A stretch of 34,667 nucleotides of DNA from Butyrivibrio sp. (GCA_015056495.1 SVGC01000037.1:1-34667); one strand, 5' to 3'. Shown: positions 14,706 through 24,220, counted from the first letter of the stretch. Notes: generated from the letters alone by a model not told the origin. Made by a program: numbers and translations.

Positions 14706-15809
14706 TCAATTCTTATTGCTCTGCAACCTGACGTTCATTACAAATCCCATTCCAAGATAAATACATAGTAATGATGTAAGACCGTAGCTGACAAAAGGAA
14801 GCGGAATACCTGTGTTAGGGAGAACACCGGTAGCAACACCGATATTCAAAAAGCCCTGGAATCCGATCCAAGTAGCCATACCAGTTGCTATGAGCTTGCC
14901 TGCCAGATCCTTTGCTTTAGAAGCAGCGATAAGGCATTCAATAGCAATGCATAGAATCAGTACAATAACTATACATGCACCTATAAATCCAAATTCTTCA
15001 CCCACAACAGTAAAAATAAAGTCTGTCTGGGATTCAGAAATGAAACCACTATTTAAAACAGAACTAATCTCATTTGTATTATAACCCTTACCAAGAAGCT
15101 GACCGGAACCGATAGCCATCATAGAGTTCAAGGTCTGATATGCTTCAGAATTGGCATAATCCTCCGGATGAAGCCATGCAAGGATACGCCTCTGCTGATA
15201 ATCTTTCAAAAAAGAATCCTGTCTGACTGCACTATATACTACAAAAATCGCAGACGGAATGGAAACTCCAAGTACTACAAAGACCAGTTTCCAATCTATT
15301 CCACCTACAAATAATATCACTGCAAAAATAATACAGATCATAATACTTGTAGACAGATCCGGCTGTGATAAGATCAGTACAAGTGGCGGAGCCAGTAATA
15401 GAATGCATATTCCGACAAAATACAACTTTTTGATTTTATCCTTATATTTCATAATAAACTGTGAAAAAAATAAAATCAATATTATTTTAGATGACTCAGA
15501 TGGCTGGAAACGAATTCCGGCAATGGTTACCCAACGGGTAGCACCGCCGGCGTCATATCCAACAAGCTTTACAAGGAGCAATAAAACTAGATTTATTGCA
15601 TAGTATACCCATGTAAACTTTAGAAGCACTGAATAATCGAGTAATGATACAAAAACCATCAAAACTATGCCAAAAGCAAAACCAAACATCTGCTTTTGTG
15701 TATAGGAAGCATCAGCACTGCTAATAGCCAGAATACCGACAATAGTCAGAAGTGCACAATATATAATTAGTTTAAAATCGTAATTTTTTAACTTATATTT
15801 CTTTAACAT
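14706..15809 (-). CDS. rodA: RodA, SEDS peptidoglycan glycosyltransferase
   Basis: 367 residues with about ten membrane segments. RodA polymerises lipid II into glycan strands for cell elongation together with PBP2. Signature blocks are GGATRWVTIAGIRFQPSES (cytoplasmic-proximal), SQPDLSTS with the conserved Asp, ISESQTDFIFTVVGEEFGF, and the C-terminal LPNTGIPLPFVSYGLTSL. AGGGAG lies 5 bases before the ATG. It follows the PBP2 gene by 16 bases, so polymerase and transpeptidase are co-expressed. The Min genes that often precede rodA in clostridia are absent here. Confidence 0.96.
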   Translation of the reverse strand: MLKKYKLKNYDFKLIIYCALLTIVGILAISSADASYTQKQMFGFAFGIVLMVFVSLLDYSVLLKFTWVYYAINLVLLLLVKLVGYDAGGATRWVTIAGIRFQPSESSKIILILFFSQFIMKYKDKIKKLYFVGICILLLAPPLVLILSQPDLSTSIMICIIFAVILFVGGIDWKLVFVVLGVSIPSAIFVVYSAVRQDSFLKDYQQRRILAWLHPEDYANSEAYQTLNSMMAIGSGQLLGKGYNTNEISSVLNSGFISESQTDFIFTVVGEEFGFIGACIVIVLILCIAIECLIAASKAKDLAGKLIATGMATWIGFQGFLNIGVATGVLPNTGIPLPFVSYGLTSLLCIYLGMGFVMNVRLQSNKN

Positions 15810-15825
15810 TGATACTCCCTAAAGA

Positions 15826-18699
15826 TCAGTCTGCATTTACTTCGCCGCCCTGAAGTTCCTGAGCAGAACCTTCATTGATCTCATCTTCATCAGACAATCC
15901 AAAGTAATACTCTATCGCCTCTTTAGTTATCTGTGCAGCATAGCTTGATGTATAACCATAAGCTATACGGGTCGCAATAGCTATTTCCGGGCTTTCGTAT
16001 GGAGCATAACATACAAACAACGCATGGTTAGGTCTGCTTGATGACTCCTGAGCAGTACCGGTCTTACCGGCAACATTTACCTTAAGTCCAGAATAATAAG
16101 ACTTATCTTCAACCACCTGTCTCATGCCGGTATGGATAGCATTCCAGTAAGAGCTTGGCATCTCAATAGTATTTCTTACAGAAGCACTGTATTCTTCAAG
16201 TATATTGCCATTTGAATCAGTTGTCTTATCAATTAATGTCAGATTGTAGCATGTGCCGCTATTGGCAACTGTAGTTACATATCTGGCAAGGCCAACTGTT
16301 GTATATGAGTTAGTACCCTGACCAATTGCAGAACGCACAGCATCCATTGTAGATACTTGTGGTTCAGATTCAGCAATCTCTATGCCTGAAGTCTCTGTAA
16401 GTCCATACAGATCAGCGTAAGTCTTGAGTTTTTCAAGACCAGTATCAGAATCATATGTATCATCAACAAGTCCCAGTCTATAACCTACCTCGTAAAAGAA
16501 ATAGTTACAGGAATTTCTGATACCGCCAGATACGTTCAGTGCTCCATGGGCACTCGGATATATCCAGCACTTAGGACTACCATAAATCTTATCGTAAATA
16601 CCAGCACAATTAATTGTAGTATCTGTATTGATGACTCCTTCCATAAGACCTGCAGTAGCAGAAACCATCTTGAAAGTAGAACCAGGTGCAGTTCTCTGCT
16701 GAGTAGCATAGTTATACAAAGGATTAGAGTTATCACTACGAAGGCCAGCATAATATGTAGCATCAACGCCGTTAGCCATCTTATTGTTGTCATAACCAGG
16801 ATAAGAAACCAATGCCAGTACATCACCACTATTGACATCAGTAATGACCATTGAACCTGTACAAGGATCAAGTGCCAGCTGAGCTGGAGTGATATCAAGA
16901 TTAGATATTCTGTTCATCATGAATGTATATGCTGTTTCACCAGCAGCATTCCACAATGACAGCTCATCATCATCAAGTTCAACAACTTCCTGCTCAAGTA
17001 AAACATTACATACCTGAGTACCGGTTATCATATCTGAAGCAAGCATGTATTTATATAATTTAACGAGAAAATCTGAATCGTCTTCTATCTCATCAAATAT
17101 ATAAGTTACAACATGATCGTAGATTTCTTCTGAATCAGCATATTGATTATCAAGACTAAGCTTAGATACATCAACCCAGTTTGAAGCTATCGCATAATGC
17201 AGATATTCAGAAAGAGATATTACTTCATCAGTTGTCCAGGCAATATATGTTTCATCCTCTTTATCTACTTTATTAGAATCCAGGATTCCATCAGAATAAA
17301 GCATAGCCGCAATATAGCTTTCATATACCTGATATTCCTTGGTCAGATTCTCATATGTAGTAAAGTCTTCAGTAAGCTCTTTCTTTAAAGTAGCAAAAAC
17401 AGATTCCTTTTTTGAAAGATACTGAGAATATATAGCCTGCTCAGCACTTCCTGCATCTTCTGCAGCAAGGTGATCCAGATCAATAACATTATTATCGAAC
17501 AAGGCATAATATACGTCATAGATTGGAATCACAATATCACTGGCATCAGAATTCTCAGAAGCAGAATATGATTTAATATTTTGTATCTTAGAAATAAGAA
17601 TACCAGCCAGAGACTGCTCTATAATGTTATAGCATGCAATCTGAAGATCCTTATCAATAGTTATATAAACGTCATTACCGGCAATAGGATCGATATAATT
17701 ACTTGTCTCGATCAGCTGACCGGTATTATCTACATAAAGAGTTTCAGAACCTTTTTTACCCTGAAGAACGCTCTCCATAGCCTGTTCTATGCCGGATTTA
17801 CCTACAACATCATTCAATGAGTAATCATATCCGGATGCTGAAAGAGTACTCAGCTCATCATCTGATATTTTTCCTGTATAACCAAGAAGATGGGAAAAAT
17901 ATTTAGAATCTACATATTTTCTGGCAGTGCTCTCTTCAATAGATACACCATCAAGAATATCAGCATTTTCCATTACATCTGCAACAGTCTTTTCGCTGAC
18001 ATTAGAAGATACAGTAGTATCAATGTACTTCTGATATGAATTGGTGTTCATATTATATCTGACAGTTATGATATCAAGGATACGCTTATTATCGTAACCA
18101 AGACCCGGAATAAAATTCTCTTTTTCAGTATCTTCTTCCTCATAACCACCAACGCCAAAGGTCTTGCACAGATCATCTATGACTTCTGATGCGTTTTTAG
18201 TCTTTTCTTCATACAAAAGGTCATTTATTGATGAATGTCCATATACATCGGCCAAAAATCTCAAAAGTGTGTTACCTGAAACAGTAAATTCAAAATTACC
18301 ATCATTATCCAAGGCAATATTGAAATCACTATCAGCTGAATCACCGTTTTTATCAAGAATATCCAAAAGTGTATTTATAGTCGAATTGATAGCAGCATTA
18401 CGTCCAGAACCAGTCTCCCACACGTCTTCGATCATAACGGAGTTAGCCAGCTCATTGTAAGCCAAAAGATTACCATTTCTGTCATAAATATTTCCACGGG
18501 CAGCGGCAATATCCTTTTCTTTTCTGATACGCAGCTGGAAAGAATCAAGATAAGTCTCACCATTAATGATCTGGAGATTAAAGAGCCTGTAAACCAATCC
18601 AGTACCGGCACATATCAGTACAGCCGCCACAATGACCAATCTGGAAGTAAAAAATTTAATTAATGCATCACGAATTTTCTCAAACAAATTTCTTAGCAC
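15826..18699 (-). CDS. mrdA: Penicillin-binding protein 2 (elongation transpeptidase) with a large insertion
   Basis: 957 residues, against 600-720 for typical PBP2. A cytoplasmic tail and one membrane segment (about 19-41) lead into the pedestal domain (RKEKDIAAARGNIYDRNGNLLAYN). The transpeptidase motifs are STFK (Ser674, Lys677), SCN (730-732) and KTGT (879-882). Between ITIDKDLQIACYNII (about 346-360) and GSMVITDVNSGDVLALVSYP (615-634), which normally lie some 30-40 residues apart, sit about 220 extra acidic, helix-rich residues. The start is a GTG with AAAGGA directly before it; an in-frame TTG at 18687 is better spaced from that site. The gene overlaps mreD by 20 bases. PBP2 cross-links the strands made by RodA. 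Confidence 0.93.
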   Translation of the reverse strand: MLRNLFEKIRDALIKFFTSRLVIVAAVLICAGTGLVYRLFNLQIINGETYLDSFQLRIRKEKDIAAARGNIYDRNGNLLAYNELANSVMIEDVWETGSGRNAAINSTINTLLDILDKNGDSADSDFNIALDNDGNFEFTVSGNTLLRFLADVYGHSSINDLLYEEKTKNASEVIDDLCKTFGVGGYEEEDTEKENFIPGLGYDNKRILDIITVRYNMNTNSYQKYIDTTVSSNVSEKTVADVMENADILDGVSIEESTARKYVDSKYFSHLLGYTGKISDDELSTLSASGYDYSLNDVVGKSGIEQAMESVLQGKKGSETLYVDNTGQLIETSNYIDPIAGNDVYITIDKDLQIACYNIIEQSLAGILISKIQNIKSYSASENSDASDIVIPIYDVYYALFDNNVIDLDHLAAEDAGSAEQAIYSQYLSKKESVFATLKKELTEDFTTYENLTKEYQVYESYIAAMLYSDGILDSNKVDKEDETYIAWTTDEVISLSEYLHYAIASNWVDVSKLSLDNQYADSEEIYDHVVTYIFDEIEDDSDFLVKLYKYMLASDMITGTQVCNVLLEQEVVELDDDELSLWNAAGETAYTFMMNRISNLDITPAQLALDPCTGSMVITDVNSGDVLALVSYPGYDNNKMANGVDATYYAGLRSDNSNPLYNYATQQRTAPGSTFKMVSATAGLMEGVINTDTTINCAGIYDKIYGSPKCWIYPSAHGALNVSGGIRNSCNYFFYEVGYRLGLVDDTYDSDTGLEKLKTYADLYGLTETSGIEIAESEPQVSTMDAVRSAIGQGTNSYTTVGLARYVTTVANSGTCYNLTLIDKTTDSNGNILEEYSASVRNTIEMPSSYWNAIHTGMRQVVEDKSYYSGLKVNVAGKTGTAQESSSRPNHALFVCYAPYESPEIAIATRIAYGYTSSYAAQITKEAIEYYFGLSDEDEINEGSAQELQGGEVNAD

Positions 18700-19198
18700 T
18701 CCTTTGCTCTATTTCCTCTAACTTATTATTTATGCGCATAAGCAGCGGATATAGAAATACTGCAACAATCGTTGTATATATCATCTCAGGAATGATCACA
18801 TGAAACATGTAATAAGGCAGGTTGAGCCTTACTCTGAACAGGAACATGAGCACATAACAGATAAAACCATATACAAAGTCTCCGGATATGATAAGGAGAA
18901 TAGGTAATAAAATATTCTGTCTAAAGAACTCTCTGCTAAACTGACCTACAATAAATCCAATATACATGTATATAAGAGCATAAAATCCCAAATACGTTCC
19001 AAACATGATATCAACTAAAATGCCACACAAAAAGCCAACCCATATTCCGCTCTTGTCTCCTCTCATAAATCCAAATGAACAAGTCATTATGATAAGGAGA
19101 TTTGGAACTATATATCCAAAATCAAAATAGCGGAAAAGAGTTGTCTGTAGTATAAATGATGCAATTATCAAAATAAAAGTAACAACAAATCTTCTCAT
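18680..19198 (-). CDS. mreD: Rod shape-determining membrane protein MreD
   Basis: 172 residues, hydrophobic, with about five or six membrane segments (for example 4-22, 29-45, 51-69, 71-87, 97-122 and 132-152). MreD links MreC, RodA and PBP2 in the elongasome. The region PNLLIIMTCSFGFMRGDKSGIWVGFLCGILVDI is typical. The start lies one base after the mreC stop and lacks a clear ribosome site, pointing to translational coupling; the end overlaps the PBP2 gene. Confidence 0.93.
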   Translation of the reverse strand: MRRFVVTFILIIASFILQTTLFRYFDFGYIVPNLLIIMTCSFGFMRGDKSGIWVGFLCGILVDIMFGTYLGFYALIYMYIGFIVGQFSREFFRQNILLPILLIISGDFVYGFICYVLMFLFRVRLNLPYYMFHVIIPEMIYTTIVAVFLYPLLMRINNKLEEIEQRSAKKFV

Positions 19199-19199
19199 A

Positions 19200-20066
19200 T
19201 CATTCAGTTGACTGCTTTTTCTCCAAAATAACCAATACTACATTCATATGTTCAAAATCAACGGCAGGAGTAAGTGTACCGGACTTTGTAAGGTTATTGG
19301 AATCCTCTTCCAATGTTGTAATATAACCGATCAAAATACCAGGAAGATATTTATCACTGATATTTGATGTAACGATCTTGTCACCAACAGATACCTTATC
19401 TGCATCATCAACAAGCTTGGAAAAACTGATAACGCCATCGTTATAGAGTTCCAAACTACCTGAAACAATGAGATTGTCCTGAGTTGATAAAACTGTACCA
19501 CTGACAGCAGAATTATCTGCAATGATAGACTGTACCTTAGACCAGTGTGGTCCTACATCTACAACTCTGCCAACAAGTCCGCTTCCGGCAATGATGTTCA
19601 TATCAACATCTATGCCATCTTCGCTTCCTTTATCAATAACAAAAGAATGATACCAATTGCCTGCATCCTTTGCTATGATCCTGGCTCCGATTTTTTCATA
19701 ACTTGAATACTGCTGATCAAGCTCATAAAGCTGCTGAAGCTCAGTCAGTTCGTACTTTTCCTGCTCAAGATTAGTATTCTGAGTTGTTAAAAGATCTACC
19801 TGTTCTTTGAGATTCTCATTTTCTTCCATGAGATTAGATACAGCCTGAAGCCTATCAGTAAAACTGATTATTCCCTCGCTGACTGTAGTGATACCCTTCT
19901 GAAAAGGCACAACAATATACTGAGCCACAACATTTAAAGGCCCAGAGAACAGATTAGTATTAAACGTTATTATTATTAATGCTGTACATAGGATTGTTAA
20001 AATAAAGAGGAGATATTTACTCGGCAGAGTAAATGGTTCTCCTCTTCTATTAAATAATGGATTCAT
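19200..20066 (-). CDS. mreC: Rod shape-determining protein MreC
   Basis: 288 residues. One N-terminal membrane segment (about 18-37) is followed by a coiled coil (about 70-115, MEENENLKEQVDLLTTQNTN and on). The extracytoplasmic double beta-barrel domain has the family text GARIIAKDAGNWYHSFVIDKG, GLVGRVVDVGPHWSKVQSI and DKIVTSNISDKYLPGILIGY. MreC activates PBP2 and scaffolds the elongasome. GAGGATGAG overlaps the end of mreB and serves as its ribosome site; the two genes are 3 bases apart. Confidence 0.96.
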   Translation of the reverse strand: MNPLFNRRGEPFTLPSKYLLFILTILCTALIIITFNTNLFSGPLNVVAQYIVVPFQKGITTVSEGIISFTDRLQAVSNLMEENENLKEQVDLLTTQNTNLEQEKYELTELQQLYELDQQYSSYEKIGARIIAKDAGNWYHSFVIDKGSEDGIDVDMNIIAGSGLVGRVVDVGPHWSKVQSIIADNSAVSGTVLSTQDNLIVSGSLELYNDGVISFSKLVDDADKVSVGDKIVTSNISDKYLPGILIGYITTLEEDSNNLTKSGTLTPAVDFEHMNVVLVILEKKQSTE

Positions 20067-20069
20067 ATA

Positions 20070-21068
20070 TTACTCATCCTCAGAGGCGAGTGCCTTATAC
20101 TGATCATCTTTAATAATTTTAGAAAGACCAAGTGCTACTGAAGCCACAGGGTTTTCTGCCAGGTTAACATTAAGTCCTACTCCATTGCTAAGACGCTGAG
20201 CAAGATGGCATACCTGTGAAGCACCACCTGATAAATATAAACCATGCTTAAATATATCTGCAGCAAGTTCTGGTGGAGTTCTCTCAAGGATAGCTCTGAT
20301 GCTATCAAGGATAGTATCAAAGTTCTCTACTAATGCATCATCAATAACATCAGTTGGGATCTCACGCTCAACAGGAAGACCTGTTACAATATCTCTACCA
20401 TAAACAACTGCATTCTTGCCTTCTTTTTCAAGCTCTTTAAGAGATATCTTAACATTTTCAGCAGTCTTTTCACCGATGATAAGACCAAATTCTCTTCTGA
20501 TCACAGATCTGATAGATTCATCAAATTTACGTCCACCGACCTTGATAAGCTTACTAAGAACGATACCTCTAAGAGAAAGGATGGAAATCTCAGTTGTATC
20601 ATAACCTACGTTAACTACAAGAACACCCTGAGAATTCATAACATCTACATTCATTCCAAGGCCATCTGCAAGAGGCTTGTTTACAAGCATGATCTTCTTT
20701 GCCTTGATACCTGAATCATGTATAAGATCTTTGAAGGCTCTCTTTTCTACTTCTGTAACATCCTTAGGAACTGCAATATAAACATCAACGTTCTTAAGTG
20801 ATCCCTTCATCTGATCTGAAATGAACAGCTTTACAAGCATGGACATATGCTCAATATCAGCAATAACTCCGTTATTTAAAGGATATGATATTTTGATTTC
20901 AGGCGGAGTCTTCTCATACATCTCATAAGAAGCATCACCATATGAGAATAAACGATTTTTATTCTCTATAGCTATCATATTTTTCTCAACAAAAACTTCA
21001 TCTGTAGCTTTGTTATAAATTTTGATATTACTTGTACCGAGGTCGATACCAAAAACATTGTTTGCCAA
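20070..21068 (-). CDS. mreB: MreB-family actin homologue with a degenerate nucleotide site
   Basis: 332 residues, normal length. The start is TTG, fixed by TAGGAGG five bases before it. The phosphate-1 loop is intact (FGIDLGTSNIKIY, 6-18) and the C-terminal half keeps LLIGEKTAE-like text (GLIIGEKTAENVKI) and ILERTPPELAADI. Three nucleotide-handling motifs are altered. The usual EEPMAAAIG, which holds the catalytic Glu, reads NKPLADGLG (130-138). VDIGGGTTE reads VNVGYDTTE (152-160). GGGA reads SGGASQ (280-285). MreB filaments direct elongasome movement in an ATP-dependent way; this copy may bind or hydrolyse ATP poorly. Its place in radC-mreB-mreC-mreD-PBP2 shows it is the elongation MreB and not a stray paralogue. 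Confidence 0.93.
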   Translation of the reverse strand: MANNVFGIDLGTSNIKIYNKATDEVFVEKNMIAIENKNRLFSYGDASYEMYEKTPPEIKISYPLNNGVIADIEHMSMLVKLFISDQMKGSLKNVDVYIAVPKDVTEVEKRAFKDLIHDSGIKAKKIMLVNKPLADGLGMNVDVMNSQGVLVVNVGYDTTEISILSLRGIVLSKLIKVGGRKFDESIRSVIRREFGLIIGEKTAENVKISLKELEKEGKNAVVYGRDIVTGLPVEREIPTDVIDDALVENFDTILDSIRAILERTPPELAADIFKHGLYLSGGASQVCHLAQRLSNGVGLNVNLAENPVASVALGLSKIIKDDQYKALASEDE

Positions 21069-21077
21069 AGCAGCCTC

Positions 21078-21806
21078 CTAAATAAGTTTCATCTTACTGA
21101 AACTATAATAATTATTGTCTCCAATGATGATATGATCCAACAATCTGATATCAAGCATATCACCAATCTTCTGAATGGATGATGTTACTCTCACATCAGC
21201 TCTGCTAGGTGTCGGATCACCACCTGGATGATTATGTAAAAGCACTATCTTAACAGCTCTGTTCTTAACAGCCTCTATAAACACATTTCTAGGGGATAAA
21301 AGTGAGCAATTTACAGTGCCTACAGATATCAATGTTTCTGCTAAAAGTTCCAAATGTGTATTTAATGATAAAAGTAAGACTTTTTCATACTCTTCATGCC
21401 GCAGCTGTTCCATATAGTAGCTGGCGATCTTGTCACAGTCATCAAACTGAAGCTTCTGACTATGTACAGAAAGAGCCATACGCCTTGAGATCTCTGCAAT
21501 ACATTTTAACTTGATAGCTTTTACCTTGCCTATACCATTTATATCAGTCAGATCATTCAATGTCAGATGATACAGACAGGCAAGTCCCAGCTCTTTATCA
21601 TGGGACATATCCAATATCCTGCGACCGATTTCTACAGGAGTCATTTCTTTAGTCCCGGTCCTGATGATGATTGCCAAAAGTTCAGCGTCTGTTAAAGCCT
21701 TTTCACCATATTTTTCAAATCGATCATAAGGAAGTGCTGAAATATCAGCGTCTCCTTCACGGATCATTTCACATAGTGACTTTTTTGCACATTCAATTTT
21801 ATTCAT
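21078..21806 (-). CDS. radC: RadC/JAMM-domain protein
   Basis: 242 residues. An N-terminal UPF0758 helical part holds KALTDAELLAIIIRTGT, then a helix-hairpin-helix (TDINGIGKVKAIKLK). The C-terminal MPN/JAMM domain has the metal motif HNHPGGDPTPSRAD; the commonest form has Ser where Gly is found. Despite the name, a role in DNA repair is unproven for this family. AAAGGA precedes the ATG by 5 bases. It lies 9 bases before mreB, whose ribosome site overlaps its stop codon, the standard Firmicutes radC-mreBCD order. Confidence 0.93.
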   Translation of the reverse strand: MNKIECAKKSLCEMIREGDADISALPYDRFEKYGEKALTDAELLAIIIRTGTKEMTPVEIGRRILDMSHDKELGLACLYHLTLNDLTDINGIGKVKAIKLKCIAEISRRMALSVHSQKLQFDDCDKIASYYMEQLRHEEYEKVLLLSLNTHLELLAETLISVGTVNCSLLSPRNVFIEAVKNRAVKIVLLHNHPGGDPTPSRADVRVTSSIQKIGDMLDIRLLDHIIIGDNNYYSFSKMKLI

Positions 21807-21870
21807 TAATTTCCTTTCATGCTTCTCCGGGCAGACAGGAAATCATTAAATATTTTATCACATTTAATTT

Positions 21871-23166
21871 TTACTGTATAGCTTTAAGGTCAATTAATCC
21901 GCGGCTGACCATATTCTGAACAGTCTTCAGGATACCGAATTTGGCATGTGGCCATGTAAGACCGCCCTGGAAAAATACAGCATATGGAGGTTTGATAGGT
22001 CCATCAGCTGAAAGTTCAATGGATGAGCCGGATACAAAAGCGCCTGCAGCCATAATAACCTGAGCATCATAACCAGGCATATCCCATGGCTCTGGAGTCA
22101 CATAAGAATCAACCGGTGCAGCTGCCTGGATACCCTGACAAAATGCTATAACGCCTTCTGGATTTCCAAAAGTGATAGACTGGATAATATCATGTCTTGA
22201 CTCACTTCCGTTTGGAAGAACTGCAAATCCGCATCTCTCATAGAGATTAGCTGCCAGGATCGCTCCCTTTAATGCAGAAGCTGTAACAGTTGGTGCAAGG
22301 AACAGTCCCTGATAGAACTGAGGCAGTATTCCAAGTGAAGCACCTACTTCTTTTCCAAGTCCTGGAGATGTAAGTCTGAATGCTGCATTTTCAACACATT
22401 CCTTCTTACCTACAATATAACCGCCAATTGGTGCAAGTCCGCCACCCGGATTCTTGATAAGTGAACCTACGACCATATCTGCACCTACATCTGTAGGCTC
22501 GATCCTCTCAACAAATTCACCGTAGCAATTATCTACCATGCAGATGATCTCTGGCTTGATTCCTTTTATAAAGCTGATAAGCTCACCGATCTGAGTTACA
22601 GAAAGAGTCTTTCTAGTCTGATAACCCTTAGAACGCTGGATTGTAACAAGCTTTGTACGCTCATTTATAGCTTTTTTGATATTTTCATAGTCAAAAGAGC
22701 CATCTTCAAGAAGGTCAACCTGTGAATATGTAATTCCATACTCTGCAAGAGAACCCTTAGAAGGTCTGATACCAATAACTTCTTCAAGAGTATCATAAGG
22801 CTTACCAACAGGTGATAACAATTCATCACCAGGGCGCAGATTACTCATAAGTGCAAGAGCAAGTGCATGAGTACCACATGTGATCTGTGGTCTTACAAGA
22901 GCATCCTCTGTATGAAAAATATTGGCATATACCTCTTCAAGCTTTTCTCTTCCGATATCATTGTAGCCATAACCTGTAGTTCCAAGAAGGCAGGCTTCGC
23001 TGACTTTAGCCTCCTGCATAGCCTTTATAACTTTAAGCTGATTATACTCAGCAGTCTCATCAATTTCTTTAAATCTTTTCTCGAGCTCTTTGCATACATT
23101 TTCGCCAAAATCAATTACTTCCTGGCTGATTCCAAGGCTCTTTAGCATTGCTGCATTAGTATTCAT
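21871..23166 (-). CDS. PLP-dependent methionine gamma-lyase-family protein (aluminium resistance/YnbB-like)
   Basis: 431 residues. Fold-type I PLP enzyme of the Met_gamma_lyase family (PF06838), B. subtilis YnbB type. Visible landmarks are GYGYNDIGREKLEEVYANIF, CGTHALALAL, the PLP-holding IICMVDNCYGEFVE, and SLIKNPGGGLAPIGGYI with the Schiff-base Lys238. The substrate has not been established for most members; the aluminium-resistance label comes from an early phenotype. In B. subtilis ynbB also lies near miaA. Here it follows miaA by about 130 bases with a possible terminator between, and precedes radC by 64 bases, so it may lead the elongation operon. Confidence 0.9.
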   Translation of the reverse strand: MNTNAAMLKSLGISQEVIDFGENVCKELEKRFKEIDETAEYNQLKVIKAMQEAKVSEACLLGTTGYGYNDIGREKLEEVYANIFHTEDALVRPQITCGTHALALALMSNLRPGDELLSPVGKPYDTLEEVIGIRPSKGSLAEYGITYSQVDLLEDGSFDYENIKKAINERTKLVTIQRSKGYQTRKTLSVTQIGELISFIKGIKPEIICMVDNCYGEFVERIEPTDVGADMVVGSLIKNPGGGLAPIGGYIVGKKECVENAAFRLTSPGLGKEVGASLGILPQFYQGLFLAPTVTASALKGAILAANLYERCGFAVLPNGSESRHDIIQSITFGNPEGVIAFCQGIQAAAPVDSYVTPEPWDMPGYDAQVIMAAGAFVSGSSIELSADGPIKPPYAVFFQGGLTWPHAKFGILKTVQNMVSRGLIDLKAIQ

Positions 23167-23235
23167 TTCTAAAAACCTCTCTAAACAACTTCAAATAACA
23201 TAATATCTTCAACACAAGTTGAAAAATTCACATAG

Positions 23236-23265
23236 AAATAGGCCTAACCAAAATTAGACCTATTT
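23236..23265 (-). terminator. Possible terminator after miaA
   Basis: AAATAGG-C-CTAA and TTAG-A-CCTATTT form a stem of 7 plus 4 bp with one mismatch. The following minus-strand sequence is T-rich but broken (TCTATGTGAATTTTTC). Just beyond, TTCAAC-TTGT-GTTGAA is a short inverted repeat before the PLP enzyme gene. Confidence 0.45.
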
Positions 23266-23295
23266 AACTATACTACAAAACATGTAGCTATAAAA

Positions 23296-24219
23296 TTAAA
23301 TTTTATTTAAAATTTCCTGTAAAACAAGTGAATCATCTCTATTAAAGGCCTGTTTATCAATCCAGATAACATCTCGCTCACGTCTGAACCAGGTAAGCTG
23401 CCTCTTGGCAAAGTGTCTGGTATTGAGCTTTATGAGATATATGGCTCTTTCAAGGTCATACTCACCTCTAAAGTAACCTAAAAGTTCACGATAACCAATT
23501 CCCTGCATAGAAGTTGCATCAGCCGGAATACCGCTCTCATACAACTGTCTTACCTCTTCAACAAGACCGTTTTCTACCATTTCATCGATTCTTTTTTCAA
23601 TCCTGCTATACAAAAGAGATCTGTCATCAGTAAGAACAAAATATCTAAAATCATATTTTGATGTTTTCTCACGCTGATCCTCGTTATGCTCGGATATCCT
23701 GTTTCCTGTGAGCTGGTAATATTCTAGAGCCCTGATAACTCGTTTAACATTATTGGCATGTATAGCCTTGGCAGATTCAGGATCCACCTGTTCAAGCTCC
23801 TTATGCAGAGCCTCAGGTCCTTCTTCAACAGCTCTTTTTTCCAGAGTCTGTCTGATGCCTTCATTGTCAGAAGTCTGGGTAAAATCTATATCATAAAGAA
23901 CTGCCTGAATATAAAAGCCAGTACCGCCTACAATGATCGGCACATGACCTCTTGAATATATTTCAGGAATGATCTTATTGACCATATCTTTAAATATATA
24001 GACATTAAACTCATCTTCAGGATCAAGGATATCGATCATGTGATGAGGCACACCATCCATAGCCTGTGTAGTTATCTTATCTGTACCAATGTTCATTTTT
24101 CTATATACCTGCATAGAATCAGCTGAGATTATCTCTCCGTTTATCTTCTTGGCAAGTTCTATAGACAATTTGGACTTTCCTACAGCAGTAGGACCAGTCA
24201 AAATAATAAGTTTATCCAT
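23296..24219 (-). CDS. miaA: tRNA dimethylallyltransferase MiaA
   Basis: 307 residues. MiaA adds a dimethylallyl group to N6 of A37 in tRNAs reading UNN codons. The P-loop GPTAVGKSKLS (9-19) is followed by ISADSMQVYRKMNIGTDK, VPHHMIDI, IVGGTGFYIQAVLYDID and QGIGYRELLGY. The product (i6A37) is the substrate of MiaB, encoded upstream in the same run. It starts one base after the mutL stop, with AGGGTGA as a weak, closely spaced ribosome site, indicating coupling. Confidence 0.97.
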   Translation of the reverse strand: MDKLIILTGPTAVGKSKLSIELAKKINGEIISADSMQVYRKMNIGTDKITTQAMDGVPHHMIDILDPEDEFNVYIFKDMVNKIIPEIYSRGHVPIIVGGTGFYIQAVLYDIDFTQTSDNEGIRQTLEKRAVEEGPEALHKELEQVDPESAKAIHANNVKRVIRALEYYQLTGNRISEHNEDQREKTSKYDFRYFVLTDDRSLLYSRIEKRIDEMVENGLVEEVRQLYESGIPADATSMQGIGYRELLGYFRGEYDLERAIYLIKLNTRHFAKRQLTWFRRERDVIWIDKQAFNRDDSLVLQEILNKI

Positions 24220-24220
24220 G

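Noticed and set aside
21807..21870. Terminator between the PLP enzyme gene and radC
   Set aside because: Only an AT-rich ATTAAAT/ATTTAAT pair is present; too weak to claim, so read-through into radC is assumed.
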